This document shows positions 42,276-55,400 of a stretch of 60,079 nucleotides of DNA, piece by piece. The stretch spans positions 600,813-660,891 of the forward strand of contig NW_019091489.1 in NCBI RefSeq assembly GCF_001949145.1, in the 5' to 3' direction. The stretch comes from Acanthaster planci. Lineage: Eukaryota > Echinodermata > Asteroidea > Valvatida > Acanthasteridae. Below the pieces are notes generated by a model. It did not search any database. It was not told where the DNA came from and worked only from the letters and a program-made list of their open reading frames with translations. A program made the translations under genes and the position numbers. How positions within the stretch are numbered: position 1 is the stretch's first letter; every line of letters begins with the position of its first letter.

Positions 42276-42456
42276 AGGCCTCTCAGTCACGTGTACGTAC
42301 ACGCGGAGTCATGGCCATGGAATTTCTGGAAAGTTCTCCTTACACGCGTCGTCAGAGTCACACTTATTCCGGCCTCAGTCTATCTGCTTTTTCGCCAGAT
42401 TTGCTCCCTTACTTCGCCATTCTCCTCCTGAGACCGAAGTTTACCCGCTGCCACCA

Positions 42457-42716
42457 TGTATCAAAGTCACTACCATCCCAGTAAGGGGAAATAGGCGTGA
42501 GGATTTAGAGCAAGGACAGACGGGTGACACTTTTATTGCAGTTCCATGTCAAAGGTCATCTTAGCCTAATTAGCATATTGCAACAGAGGCAACCCATTTC
42601 AGCTGATGCACCGCTGCGTACCATTAATACAGAAAACCACACGTCAATAGTTGGAATGTTTTATATGGGACACGCTATTTGGACAGGAAAGTGCCCTAAA
42701 CGAGAGTGCTGTAACA
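42457..42716 (-). repeat. 5' LTR of the gypsy element, 260 bp
   Basis: On the minus strand it starts TGTTACAG and ends GATACA, with TGGTGGCAGCGGG, a likely primer-binding site, immediately after. Inside are ATATAAAA (TATA box, near 42662) and AATAAA (near 42533) in the right orientation. No second LTR is seen near 40 kb. Confidence 0.65.
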
Positions 42717-42929
42717 AAAATATTTGTTAGACCACGGTCGTAGATAGTGAATTAAATAGTCGCCAATACGCACGAAATCGCAACCCTTTCCAAACTCACA
42801 TTGGGTCGACAGATTTCGCGCACTGTGATTGGCCGACGCGATGCAAACTCTTGGAGGCGCACTATTGTGAATCGCTCGTATCAGGAAAGAAAAAAATATC
42901 GTTGAGGCCTGATCTGTCCATCCGCCCCG

Positions 42930-43360
42930 AGCTGAAGTGAACCCTCAATTGGTGAAAGAAAGACAGGTGGTTACAAGCGGGTTCTTGCATGCGTTCTGCG
43001 TGTATGCAAAGACCATACATGCCGGAATAAATTAGTTACACGTACTCAGCGTGCTCCGCGTCAAACGCGTATATACATGTAGTGTCATTCGGCCACGAAC
43101 ATTAGAAGCCATTACTGCAGTGGCACAAAGCTCGTGGACAGGTGGTATCCGCGCGTTGCATGCCTTTTCGACCAACAGGGTGTCGTGATTTGCAAAATGC
43201 AAGCACGTGTCAATCTGAAGAATGTGCGTGTGAGTACGGTGCCACCGCAGTTATGGCGTCTAATCGGATTAGTCTATACTTGCGCGCCTCTTGGCACGCG
43301 TATGTGGTGAGTACTAAAAAAAAACGCCCTCCTTTGTTCCGCTTGGAGCGGTAAATTTAC
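42930..43360 (+). repeat. Dispersed repeat copy
   Basis: GAGCTGAAGTGAACCCTCAA ... GACAGGTGGTTACAAGCGGG ... GCCGGAATAAATTAGTTACA ... CGTGCTCCGCGTCAAACGCG, then, inverted relative to 39490, the CCGCTTGGAGCGG end near 43340. Confidence 0.55.
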
Positions 43361-43551
43361 GCACTGTTGAAGAATTCCAGCCCCAAAATTCCATGAACCC
43401 GTTTTTCGATTTTGAAAAAAAATCCTCTATTTACTCACTGTGGCCCATGTGGATTCGAAACGACGCGTTTGCAACATTTGAAAAGACGACATGGCAGTAC
43501 CGAAGAGCAAAAACGGTGAACATATAGTACACGTAAACAAATGCAGGCAAT

Positions 43552-43868
43552 GGGTGCGTTCCATTAGCTTGCACGTGTAAGTCAAACTTACACGACAGCG
43601 TTCGTTTAGCCATTATGTGATCTTCGTGCCTGCCCTGGTGTCAGCCACCACTACCCCAGCTGGTGAGCGGGTCTCTGGAGGCTGTCCGAGTGTAATGACG
43701 TCAAGGATGGACTACTCCAGCATGGACGTACATGATGGAACGTGGCAGGGACTTGACCTTTTTCCCAGAATGCCTTGGAAAACACACTGCAGCGTTCGAT
43801 TAGCCTCGTTTTGAGACTTCCCTAGAGTGTAACACCGGTGTGTTCAGGGAAGCTAATCGAACGCACCC
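43552..43868 (-). mobile_element. Harbinger-like MITE, 317 bp, copy 2
   Basis: Inverted copy of 13061-13378, with ends GGGTGCGTTCCATTAGCTT and AAGCTAATCGAACGCACCC. Flanked by AAT on both sides. Confidence 0.75.
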
Positions 43869-44199
43869 AATGTATGTCTGTTGCACGTGATGAGCACTGA
43901 ACGCGTTGCCATCCATCGTTTTTTCCATCGTTTGCCCATACCTTTAAAAATCACGGTTACACGCGCAAGACTGGCGGTCAATAGACTAATCCTATTAGAT
44001 TTCATAACTGCGGTGGATCACACACGCACATTCTTCAGCTTGACGTGCGCGTGCATTTGGCAAATCACGACACCCTGTTGGTCGAACAGGCATGCAACGC
44101 GCGTGTGTTGCCTGTCTGCAAGCGTTGTGCAACCGCAGTAGTGGCCTCTAATTCTGGTAGTCGAATTACACTATAGGCGTTTATATCATTGATATATAA

Positions 44200-45135
44200 A
44201 GACTGGATAGGACATTGCGCCCAAAACACGTCCCGCGTATGCGAGTTTCAGGAGGGAAATAAACAAGCGTTGCCAATTTTGTTCCGTGCACTTTCAACGA
44301 AGATTTCAAAAACGGCTTGAGGTTATTGTACTTCAATCATCAGATTTCAAGAAAACTGAATTCTGCACCTGGAATCGAAAAATTTGGAAAGAATAATGGT
44401 GAAGTGTGCGCAGCAGCGAAATTCCGGAGATCAATGATAAATCAAGTTTGGAAGAAGGAGTAGCTTTTGACATGTTGTTTTGTGCGTCGCACTTTTTAGT
44501 TTCGGAAAGTTTCTTGTACTTTATAATGCTTGACTTCAGGCCTAGTCCTCTGTAACAAGAAATTTTTGACAGTCTATCTAGCCTTTCAGGCTTTGCGTAT
44601 GAGACTTCACTAAATCGAAGTTGAGACCCTCTAAAATATTACTTATTGGCAAAAGTGGTTTTTAAAAAATGAAAGATTAATTTGTCGTGTATTTCCCCCA
44701 GATTTCACTGGAAAAAAATCTCCAAAAGAGCCATGATTTGTGTTTGCCAGATCTGCAGACACATTTAACCCAAATCGTGTGACAGACGATGTGATATGAG
44801 TGGCACAATTCTTCTTCAGGGCAGAGATGAAACCAAAACGAGAGGCAGAGAGCTGACGTTTATGTTCAATGAAGTAACACAAAAAGAAATTTAAAGTCAA
44901 CAAAATAAAGGAAGTTTTATTTAAATTATAGAATTATTCAGTCTCAGTTAAAACGGACTGACTTTTTGTCATTCTCGAAAGTAATTGTTAAATGTAAATT
45001 TTTGGTCAAGTTGTGAAATCAAGTAATCAAATTTGTCAATATAAGAACGAATTTCAGTGTATTTTTCTGTGAGTGACTAAAATTAGAATTCAAACTTTAG
45101 TTTAGTTTAGTTTAGTTTAGTTTAGTTTAGTTTAG
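44200..45135. other. Intergenic, ends in a TTTAG microsatellite at the gap
   Basis: No gene. 45096-45135 is (TTTAG)n, about eight units, running into the assembly gap. Confidence 0.6.
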
Positions 45136-45596
45136 NNNNNNNNNNNNNNNNNNNNNNNNNNNNNNNNNNNNNNNNNNNNNNNNNNNNNNNNNNNNNNNNN
45201 NNNNNNNNNNNNNNNNNNNNNNNNNNNNNNNNNNNNNNNNNNNNNNNNNNNNNNNNNNNNNNNNNNNNNNNNNNNNNNNNNNNNNNNNNNNNNNNNNNNN
45301 NNNNNNNNNNNNNNNNNNNNNNNNNNNNNNNNNNNNNNNNNNNNNNNNNNNNNNNNNNNNNNNNNNNNNNNNNNNNNNNNNNNNNNNNNNNNNNNNNNNN
45401 NNNNNNNNNNNNNNNNNNNNNNNNNNNNNNNNNNNNNNNNNNNNNNNNNNNNNNNNNNNNNNNNNNNNNNNNNNNNNNNNNNNNNNNNNNNNNNNNNNNN
45501 NNNNNNNNNNNNNNNNNNNNNNNNNNNNNNNNNNNNNNNNNNNNNNNNNNNNNNNNNNNNNNNNNNNNNNNNNNNNNNNNNNNNNNNNNNNNNNNN
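45136..45596. other. Assembly gap, 461 N
   Basis: No sequence. It starts inside a TTTAG microsatellite, which probably caused the break. Confidence 0.99.
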
Positions 45597-47280
45597 GAAG
45601 TTTATCAGTGTTGGCCCATCAAAATCAGACTTTCGGTATTACTCCGTGCTATGACCAGGTTGGTAAGCTATGTACGTTCAGTACATGTACATTGAACGCC
45701 TGTACATGTTTACAAATGCACAGGTTGGCTTCAAGAACACTATACGATGTAATTCATACTACTTATGATGGAAGGGGGCCATGCTAAGAAACGGTGATCT
45801 CGTTCGCACGGGCAAAATCACAATTATAAAGTCTTTTCACTGAGCACTATTCCTGCACAGATTAGAAGCTAATTGCAAAAATGATTTCATGGGATTTCCC
45901 GGAGCAAAAACTGAACAAAGCCAGAAAAACCTGAGAAAAAAACTATCTTCAAAGTCGCACCCCTGTACCTTTCCAAAGGCCCGCTCACAATTCTTGCTGC
46001 CAAGACAATTTGTGCACATGAAAAATCCTCCTTTTACATACTCTGGTCTATGCAGATTTGAAAAAATTCAGTTGCAACATTTGAAAAGAAGAGATAGCAG
46101 TACCAAAGAGTAAAAAATGAACGTATTTTGCGCTTTTTAAAATCGCTGTTATACGCGCAAGACTGGTGGTATATGTTAACTTTATATCAAAGATAGCATA
46201 GCGCGGCGCTATACTATCTTTGGTTTGTATGTCTGTTATCCGCCCCAAGCTGAAGTGCACCTCTAATCGGCGAAAGAATAACAGGTGGTTAGAAGCGGGT
46301 TCTTGCGCGCGTTCTGCGTGTATACTCAACAACCATACGTGCCGGAATAAATTAGTTACGCGTACTCAGTGGGCTTCCCGTCAAAGGCGTATAAACTTGT
46401 ACACCTGAGGGGGGCTAATGGCACCTCGCCTCTTGTGCCATTTGCCTCTTGAGTGAATAAAACACCTTGGACCCTTACATTGTAGGTAATAATTCGGGCG
46501 ATTCACAAGAGTGCATCTCCAGGAGTTTGCAGCGCGTTGGACATTCATCATAATATCTGTCGACCTTTGAAACGCGCATTGGGATGAAAGATTTCGCGCA
46601 CTTTGATTGACCAACGCGTTGCAAACTCCTGGAGGCGCACTACAGTGAAAATGCCCGTGTTGCTGAATGTATGCAGTTAATGGGAAAATAGCCACAGATA
46701 AAACAAAAACACAAACCAAACCAAATGGCAGCTACAATGCATGCTAATATTTATACCGAATGAGCAAAATCGTTTTTTTAAATCGAAATTGAGGTGGGTC
46801 AAACAATGTGGAAAAATCGAAATTTAAGAACATTTAAAACCTTGAATGGCCCCTTAGTCCATTTATTAGGTGTATGAACACGCAGCGTGGGCGTCACAGG
46901 AACAGCATTTGAGGCATTTGCCCCTCCCCGAAAAAATGAAAAGGGAAAATGAAAGAAAAAATGAAAGAAATGAAAAATTAGAGATAAAAGGAAATGCAAA
47001 TAACCTATTTGCTTACAAAGATAACCTCGAAATTGCCTTGGTAATTTATTTGCAAATTGCGGTACGATTCTATTTTGCAGTTAAGGTTCAAAACAAATCT
47101 TCTGATGGAAATTCTAAATAGTAATCTAAAAGTAATAGTAACTATTTTTTCTTTTTTTCAAGATGTACTTTGCGCCGAGGAGATGTTAATTTTAATTACT
47201 TTTTTTGCCCTTATCCGACGTATATATTTATAAACACTCCACTCATATCGTTTGCGGTACCCGCTGCTACACCTGATTAG
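45597..47280. other. Intergenic, with one dispersed repeat
   Basis: 46240-46400 is another copy of the family at 42930 (CCCCAAGCTGAAGTGCACCT, GGTTAGAAGCGGGTTCTTGC, GCCGGAATAAATTAGTTACG). 46915-46985 is a GAAA-rich low-complexity stretch. No gene. Confidence 0.5.
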
Positions 47281-47289
47281 GACAAGCCA

Positions 47290-47372
47290 ACCGCCTCCGA
47301 CAAGCTCGGTGGTCGAGTAATTAAGACGTCTGGACCTAGTAAGCAGGAGGTTGTGAGTTCGAGTCTCACCCG
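47290..47372 (+). repeat. tRNA-derived sequence (SINE head or tRNA pseudogene)
   Basis: It has an A-box-like GGTGGTCGAGTAATTAAGAC, a B box GAGTTCGAGTCTC inside a paired T arm (GTGAG/CTCAC) and CTCGG/CCGAG acceptor pairing. The anticodon arm does not fold properly, so a working tRNA is unlikely. A T8 run at 47387-47394 could be a polymerase III terminator. Confidence 0.5.
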
Positions 47373-47444
47373 AGTGGGCCTGTGATTTTTTTTCGCAAGC
47401 TCTCGGTCTAGCACTGAGTATACGGTGCTTAAAAAATCTATGTA

Positions 47445-49077
47445 AAGTTGTGCTCAAAATTATTAATAACCTTTGACAACATACTTTTCTAAATTCTTCA
47501 TTTGAAACTGCTATTATGTTGGTACCTCCACTATATCTTTTGTCTGTTTGTTGCAATACACAAAGCCACATGTGTGTTGGCTGAACTTCATTTGCCTATA
47601 TAGTTACGGCCCGAGTTTCTTTTCTGCTCCAGATCAAAATTATTCAACCTAGACAAAATCCCCCCCAAAAGTCCTTTCATTCACACTTATTTTCACTTTC
47701 TATGACTGCCGGAATCTTTGGCATGAAGCTATTTCAAGATGTTCCAATAGAATAAATACCTTCTTTTGAAGACTTTGTGTTCCAAATTCTCACGAAATGC
47801 CATCTCCCCCAAATAGTATATAAAGAAGAAAAGTTTTAAGATCATTCTGAGTTACTCGTCACCATGGCCAAGAAGAAGGAACTCAGTGAGGATATACACC
47901 AGTATATCGTGAATGCCCATAAAGAAGGCAGAGGCTACAAGGCAATTTCCATGCAATATGAGATCCTGTTAAAACAGTTCAGAGTATCATCAGGAAGCAT
48001 AAGAGGTTCAATATAGTGAAAAACTTCAATGGGCGTGGGAGGAAATGCAAAAAATGTCCTAGACTCGCCAGAAAAATGTGCCGGGAGGCCAACAACAACC
48101 CACGGATCACAACCAAGGCCCTAATTGATACCCTTGACAAGGCAGGGACGAAGGTGTCAGGGGCAACAATCCAGCCAGTATCGCACAAAGGAGGTCTCCA
48201 CGGACGCAGGCCCAGGAAGACACCACTACTCAGGAAGAAACATAAGAAGACTCGTCTGGCATTTGCTAGAGCACATCTGAACCTAGATCCTACCTTTTTG
48301 GTCATCGGTCCAGTGGTCGGATGAGACAAAGATGGAGTTGTTTGGCCACATGGATATTGCCTATATACATATAGAGGAAGCAAGGAGAAGCGTACAAGCC
48401 GACGAACACAGTCTCAACCAAGCATGGTGGTGGCAACATAATGCTATGGGGTTGCTTCTCTACTAGTGGCACCGGGAACCTCATTTAGATACAGGGCATC
48501 ACAAAAAAGGAGGATCATATCAAGATCCTGGATGACAAAGTGAAAGCGTCTACTGAGAAACTCCAGCTTCGACCTGATTGAACGTAGGGTACCAGCAGGA
48601 CAATGACCCCAAGCACACCGCCAAGGTAATAAAGCAGTGGTTCAAGGACAATGGCGTCCATGTAATGGAATGGCCAAGTCAAAGTCCTGACCTAAATCCA
48701 ACAGAGAATTTGTGGAGAGAGCTGAAGGCCAGAATGGTGGCAAGGAGAGCGTCCTACCTGACCCAGCTGGAGGCTGGGCAAAGAAGGAAGGAAGAATGGG
48801 CAAACTTATAGGAACCGTCTTGAGGCAGTTTAATAAGAAAGGTCACGCTGTTGACTTTTAAGAAGAGACTTTGGACTATGTAAAACTGGGGTATGAATAA
48901 TTCTGACCAGGAGCAAAAAAGAATTCAGGGCCGTATCTAAATGAAGTTTAGCCAATGCACATGCGTATTGCAAGGCAAAAGATATCGTGGAAGTACCAAC
49001 ATAATAGCTGTTTCAAATGAAGAAATTAGAAAAGTATGTTATTTTCCAAAGGGTATGAGTAACTTTGAGCACAACCA
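47445..49077 (+). mobile_element. Tc1-like transposon, 1633 bp, nearly full length
   Basis: Ends AAGTTGTGCTCAAAATTATT and the inverse of TGGTTGTGCTCAAAGTTACT, flanked by TA (47443-47444, 49078-49079). Inverted similarity extends about 130 bp inward (TTCTTCATTTGAAAC, TATTATGTTGGTAC). The interior is a broken transposase. Confidence 0.8.
47864..48861 (+). pseudogene. Tc1 transposase, degraded
   Basis: ATG at 47864 opens MAKKKELSEDIHQYIVNAHK, the N-terminal helix-turn-helix domain. A frame change near 47970 passes to a frame (48016-48324) with FNGRGRKCKK (the GRPR/GRGRK-type spacer) and the second DNA-binding domain. Further shifts lead to 48578-48811, which keeps [10 protein letters not shown] (second catalytic Asp), [15 protein letters not shown] (third catalytic acidic residue, Glu) and a C-terminal helix. 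Length and order match a Tc1 transposase of about 340 residues, but at least four breaks make it inactive. Confidence 0.8.
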
Positions 49078-49079
49078 TA

Positions 49080-51628
49080 CGTTGGGTAAGGGTACAAAGC
49101 CCTGAAATTGATAGTAATCAAGTTTATTTTTATTGATTTCTGTAAAACATAATAGTGATGTCACAGTGCAAAGTCTTATTTTCGTATTAGTTTTGTAAAA
49201 ATAGGTTTATCGTAAAATGAAATCAACATTTTCAAGTTGGTCCATTGTAGTGTCAAGCATACATATGTTAGGATTCATATTAAGCCCCAGAAGAAAAAAA
49301 GCTATTTATGCACAATAATTGCATTTGGATGTTGGATATTGTTGTCTGAATAGTCTGTGGGATTGGTGGTGTATTTGGTACTAAACTTTAAGTCTAATAA
49401 AATGAGATCTTCACTCTGACCGTTCAAAAGGCCGTCGTGTTCTTCTCGATTTTTCTCAAAGCAGTGAACTCAAACGTGAGACAACTCTGTAGAATTAAAG
49501 CTGCTGTAAATTTTATACCCCAAATCAGCCAATCCTGCAAAATCACGAAGGAGGGGGGGGATTGAAAAGAATGTCAGACTGAAAAAGGGTGATTTCTAAT
49601 TCTCAAAGAACTTTGATTACCTGTATTATTATTGTGTACCTCTAAAATGGGCGTAGCATGTTTTAAAGAAAAGTAATTCGAAACAAAATATCTAAAAGTC
49701 ACAAAGAGAGAACAAAACTGTTTAAAATCATTTTATGCGCGACCTTTTTGCCTTCGAAATTGGACAAACGAAAACGTGAATTTATTTTCTGAATGAAACA
49801 GAGCACCCCTCGGCGATATTTTGCTCGTAGTTTGAAATCAATTGAATAACAGTTAAAATGAATGAAAGGTGCCAAAACCTGAATGAATCGTGTTTTAAAA
49901 TAGCCGGGAAAACCTATACATGTACGTTTTAAACCAGCAGGCGTGTGTAGATGAGTGCTAACCCAACGTGCTGAGTTATTTGAAGAAACCCAGCGAATCG
50001 AGTCTTTGTGCAGTGCTTCCAGAAAACACACAAAAGCAGTACATCACAATGAGTTGACACTTTCCTGTTTTACTGTATTTATTGATACAAGGTCAAGAAG
50101 GTATTTTTAGACAATACATATATTTGATTGTAGAGGCTCCACCATTTAAGTAAATATCAAGGCCTTATTGTTGACATAGTGAAACAGGTGAATACAGAAT
50201 AAACAAGTTTCTGAAGATATTTCAACACCACTTTCCTCCAAGAAAAGAACTATGTACCAACACAGTACATGTCAACTTATACCTCTTTCATCTTTACGAC
50301 AAACACTTAGGGGCTCAAGATGTAAAAACAACCCAAAAATAAACGATTCATATACTTTTATGTAAATACACTATATATTTAGGTTTTGCCAATGAAACAT
50401 TATTTTACAATAAAATATAGAACACAGAAATATTCTTTAAAGTTAACTTACATTTTGGTTAAATTTTTATCTCTTAATACTTAAAAAGCGCAATAATTAT
50501 ATACAATAAGCCTCACTTTATATGTACAATGCCCTCAAATCAAACAAAGACCTATATTTTCATGCCCAATACAACCATATTAACAAGCTTCGTTGGGGGC
50601 TTAATTCGACACCATGCTCGCCCCATTCTCAAAAAATAAAGCGCTTGTACATGTTAAAGAAATAACATTTGAGGCGTTGCTAAAGTTAAGACCACAAGAA
50701 CATCCAGCAGTGATAAACCAATCCTCATAAATCCCCCCACTGTTCCATTTCTTTAAAGTCTACCATTGGGCAAATGCAGATTTCTTTACAACCTCACGAA
50801 AGAAGGCATTAAAATTAAGCTTATATTCATCCGCTTCCCCAACAAATCAAAGGGGGGGGGGTTTAAGAATAATTTAGTATATACACATTTTTTGGTCACA
50901 TTTACTCAAAATTACACAAACACAGTTGAAACAGTAATGACCGAACAATTCTCCACAAAGTTAATATACAAAATGAATGAAGATTATTTAGGTCGTTTAT
51001 ATTTATATTTCTTACTCGGTGGGGAAGGTTATAGTATTTGTTTTTACCTCTTGGGTGTTTGCTATCAAAAAAGTCAATGTGATTGTGGTTTACAGCACCG
51101 ACCTCCTTTGACGTAAGTGCCCTTAAAATTACAACACAGTTTGTCGATTTACATTTGATTGCGTGGACTGGGCAAATGGTCACCTACTCTGTTCGTTCAA
51201 AAGGCCCGAAACTGTTTCTAGTATTTGTTTCCATACCTTTGTCAATTAGTTTACCTTGACTAGTATCCGATTTCCTGAATCTACATCTCATTGCGCATAT
51301 GTATAGGTTTAAATAACGAATTTTACGCATGTCAGACACCAAAGACTTGAAAGTTAATTTCAACAGTTGTTCTTCAATTCCAGTCGGACCATTCACATTC
51401 AAGTAGCATTAGGAGCTAAGCAACAGGTACTTAAATGTTTGAACTGTTTTGTTTTCAGTGAAGAACAGATACATTATAATCTTATTTGTTTCAATAAAGA
51501 GTGCAAGCGTAAGAAGCATATTTTTTGTTAGTACAGTTGGAAGTTATGAACTAAAAATCAGGGCTTTGATCACAACAATTAATATTATTTGGTATAGCTA
51601 AGATATGTACACGCCTGGTGGTTCACCG
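49080..51628. other. Intergenic and likely long chordin 3' UTR
   Basis: A/T-rich, no exon seen. On the minus strand AATAAA (plus TTTATT at 50078-50083) is one candidate polyadenylation site for chordin, 1.55 kb past the stop; others exist, so the UTR end is uncertain. Confidence 0.4.
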
Positions 51629-52460
51629 TTAGTGCTTCCGCCTATCCTTCCGTCTGTTTTCAATCAGCGAAGGCAGCCTTGTTGACATCGAAGGAAAAAG
51701 TGTTGCTAATAATCCACTGGATCCATCTAAAGGGAATAAAGTAAAGACATAACAAATTTTCATGATACTCCAACTAAGTTGCCGTGAGGGATTCTGAAGA
51801 AAACGTTCCGTTGCTCATTTTAAGTATTACCTGTGCACACAGGACAGCATTCACCTTTGATCTCCATTGTTTCTTCGCATGATAATTTGGGACAATTCTT
51901 CTTTTTGCATTTTGTTGAGCCGTTCTGTAGAGAAGAAAAGAAAATCTTGTATTGCTTGTCAACATACTCTATTAAAACCCTGGTAAAAGCATTTCGTTGG
52001 TCATGCAAAATGCCAGATCTCGTGCTAGCTTTTAATTTACTTTTGGAGATATCTGTAGAAAAGCAAGTTTCACAACTGACCGAAGAACAACACGAACTTC
52101 AAAATGTTACAATAAAAGAAACATACATCAGGAATAAGTGCAATGATTTATGAGACGCTACCAACTTGATGCTGCTTCTTCTGCCTGACAGTTTATATAA
52201 CGCAAAATTATTGCTCCTATAAGCCAAAGCCTGACTGTAAGATTTACTTCAGGTCGTATTATGGCTGTTCTGTTTTAAAAACTACGATTTCCTCTCAATT
52301 TACAATCTCATAAAAACCGCAATTTTTATTCATTTTATATGACATCATTTATAAGAGCTCACTTTGCATCTGCATTTGACGCAGAAGGAAGTTCCAAAGG
52401 GAGGTATTTGTGGATGCCATTCTTCATCATTCCTGTAGAAATCTCCATGAAATGAACACC
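51629..52460 (-). CDS. CHRD: Chordin VWC domain C and basic tail (exons 52460-52363, 51924-51831, 51726-51629)
   Basis: First half: CSFHGDFYRNDEEWHPQIPP, then CVKCRCK. Second half: CKKKNCPKLSCEETMEIKGE, then CCPVCT. The last exon adds a 31-residue tail ending NRRKDRRKH before TAA (51631-51629). The basic end could attach to matrix proteoglycans. Confidence 0.85.
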
Positions 52461-55400
52461 CTGTGGCAAAACAATAGCGGCAGTGCAATAAAGAAAAGCT
52501 GAAAGCAACATAAAAGAAACAACTAAAGAAAACAATTCATTGCTACGGGATGAATGGAATATGCATTCTAATGTGCAGAATTACATGGATGACAGTCTAA
52601 GCACAGACACAAAATTAATCAACCAAAAAGCACAAATGGAGTAGCGTGCATTCGGCTCGTTGCCAAAAGTCAGCAGAGAAAGCAGCGAAGATGTTCCCAA
52701 GACTCATTCAGTAATCTAAAAAAATTCTTTTTTATGATATTTTATATACATGTACAACGATTGGTTGCTCTTAGCTATGAGATGATTTCTGAGGATATTA
52801 GTCCATGTGCATTTTATCTGTTAACTTAAAAATTCAGGGCATGCGCGGAATACATAAAGTTTTCAGGAAATTAAACCAACCGGTAAAAGTAATACTAATT
52901 GAATGTGATCCTTTTGTCATATTGCAAATAAAATACGGCAATTTCAGCCAAGTGCTAGACACGGATGGAAATAATAATTAAAGGTTCACCTCGCTCCACT
53001 TCATCAGCTTGTATGACATCACTCTCCACAGGTTCGGGAGTCGTAGATGACTCTTCTGTTTACATATAAATTTTCCACATTTCACAACGTAGAAACGTAC
53101 AATCAGGTGGCTACTATCATGTTGCTATAGATGTCTGTTTATCTGAGCTGATGAACTGACTTTTTATTCATTTTTTTGAAACAATCCTTTTTTAAAACAG
53201 TTAAGAAATTCGACAGGCCTGCACACAGAAAAACTACGATTTGAAACATCAAGCTATTTAGTACTAAATATTTCCAACAACGTTGACTTTGTATTGTTAT
53301 TAGCTTATAACTGCATAGGTGAAAGGCCAGACCAAAACTTACCAGGGCAAGTCTGACAGCAATCTGTTGGGTTCATCCTGACTGGTCTCTCGCAGTCTAG
53401 TTTAGGGCACTCTACCCTCTGACAATCATATTCACCTGCTGACTGTGTGAACAAAGCAGAATCGTAAAATGTTGCCGCATGCTGTATCGATATAAACAGT
53501 TTGTTAAACAAAGCATTTACAAAATCTTTATACATACAAAATGTAGAAGGTATGAAACCTGGATGGCTAATAGGTTGTCAAGTTCTTAAGAAGTGTCCAT
53601 TTTGCCCTCTTGCCGACTAAAGAGACATGCAACATGTAAGAATAAGAATACTGCACACTCACACGGCAAGTGCATATAGCACACTGGATGTAACCAAACG
53701 GTGGTACAAATGGATGCCACTGTGAACCAACACTATGATATTTCTTATCTCCTTCAAAGAAACAGGTCTCAGTTTCCAGACTACCCTCCTCTGCAGAAAA
53801 AGAATGAAGACATTAGAGAAGGTCGTTATAATTTCTCAAATCAGGACCACTGTTTGGTCAAGGAAAACGAATCCTGATGAAACTGGCACAAGGTTTGGCT
53901 ATTCCTGTTCCAGATGGGAAAATAAACAATTCAGCTTTCAGAGTACATGGCCTACCACTGGGTCCTTGGTAGATGAAATAAAAACATAATAACTCCAGCC
54001 TTGTCAAAATTTGAAATAACTCGACAGGTAATCGCTGATTATAGTGTCATCAGAATTACTGCCAAATTGAATTAATCAAGTCACGACCCAACGATTACCT
54101 ATCGGACATATTGGGCAGCATTCTCCAGGCACCTTCACGGGATTGGTGCATGCAAGTTGAGGACAAACCACAGGGTCGCATATCACCACGCTTCTCTGTA
54201 AAATAAAAGACAAGAAAACTGGTAAGGGTTTAAATTTTCTCTTACGACGATAATACACGGCAGTGATTGGCTAATTATCCGAATAACACCCACGGATTCT
54301 CCAAATTAATATAATTGTGCATTTTCACAGTTGTGAAAATTCAAATACAATTAGAAATGCAGAATTGGTGATTCAGTATATGGTTTTGTTTATTGTCGAG
54401 GTTTAGTATAGATCTTCAAATTATTACAAATCATATCAACCTAACATTTAATCATTTCAAAATTTTACTGCGGGTTTGTTAAATAGCAGTAATCAAGATA
54501 ACTTGGAAAAGCCAGGGGCAAAAAAAAAGTTTTCCTATTTTTCAGATTGTCTACTTATATTTGCAAGTTAAGATTAATTCAACTCTGACGCTTATACCTG
54601 TATTTACAAAAATTTATTTCAATCCTGACATGCATTAATATGAGCAATTCTACCTTACATATGCAGGTAGTGCAAACAGGGTCATAATCTGGGGACCAAC
54701 TTGAATCGGGAATCCGGTAGCGTGATTCAAAGAAGCAGGAATTGGGGAGTGCCTCAACACTGGCACCATGCGAAGCATCATCTATGAGGGTTGGGCCACT
54801 GGTATGTTGGGACCCAGAAGATGATGAGCTGTAGCATGTGTTGGGTAGCACCACCTGTTATTAAATCATAAAACAGTATTTCATTGGGGAGTCAGGTTGG
54901 CCTAGTGGTTCTTTCCTTGCCTTTCACCTCTGCAGTCCAGGTTCGAATCCCGACCCGGTCGATATGTGGATTGGGTTTCAGTCCCTGATTCCATGGGTTT
55001 TACCCAGAATATTCCTCTCAGGTTTTCCACCCACCACTGTAACTGTAACTGGTTCTCAATGTCTCTACAGGTTTTTCAGGCCTATGAGATACGGTGCCTC
55101 GGGCACTTTTGAGGAATCCTTGGTGTCATTAATAATAATAATAATTACCGCTAATGGGTCATTAGGAGACATTCTCATAAGAACGTGCACAAAATTTTGC
55201 CAACTTTACTGTCCCATAATTCAATATTCCCTAGTCTGATCAGAACCAAACTTTGTATGTTTTCATTTGAGGCCCTAAACTATCATCTCTCAAAATATGG
55301 ACGGTAAAATTCGGACTCCTTCTGGTAGTTTGAAAATAGGGAGACACTGAAATGTGTCCCTGAAAGCCAATGTTTACCTAATGCTGAAAAATTTATCACA

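Noticed and set aside
47290-47372. Functional tRNA gene
   Set aside because: The T arm and parts of the acceptor pair, but the anticodon stem does not, so only a tRNA-derived repeat is supported.
47158-47571. 137-residue minus-strand frame with SGETRTHNLLLTRSRRLNYS
   Set aside because: It is the reverse reading of the tRNA-derived sequence at 47290-47372, a well-known source of false proteins.
50766-51116. 116-residue plus frame downstream of chordin
   Set aside because: A/T-rich composition, antisense to the probable chordin 3' UTR, no motif.
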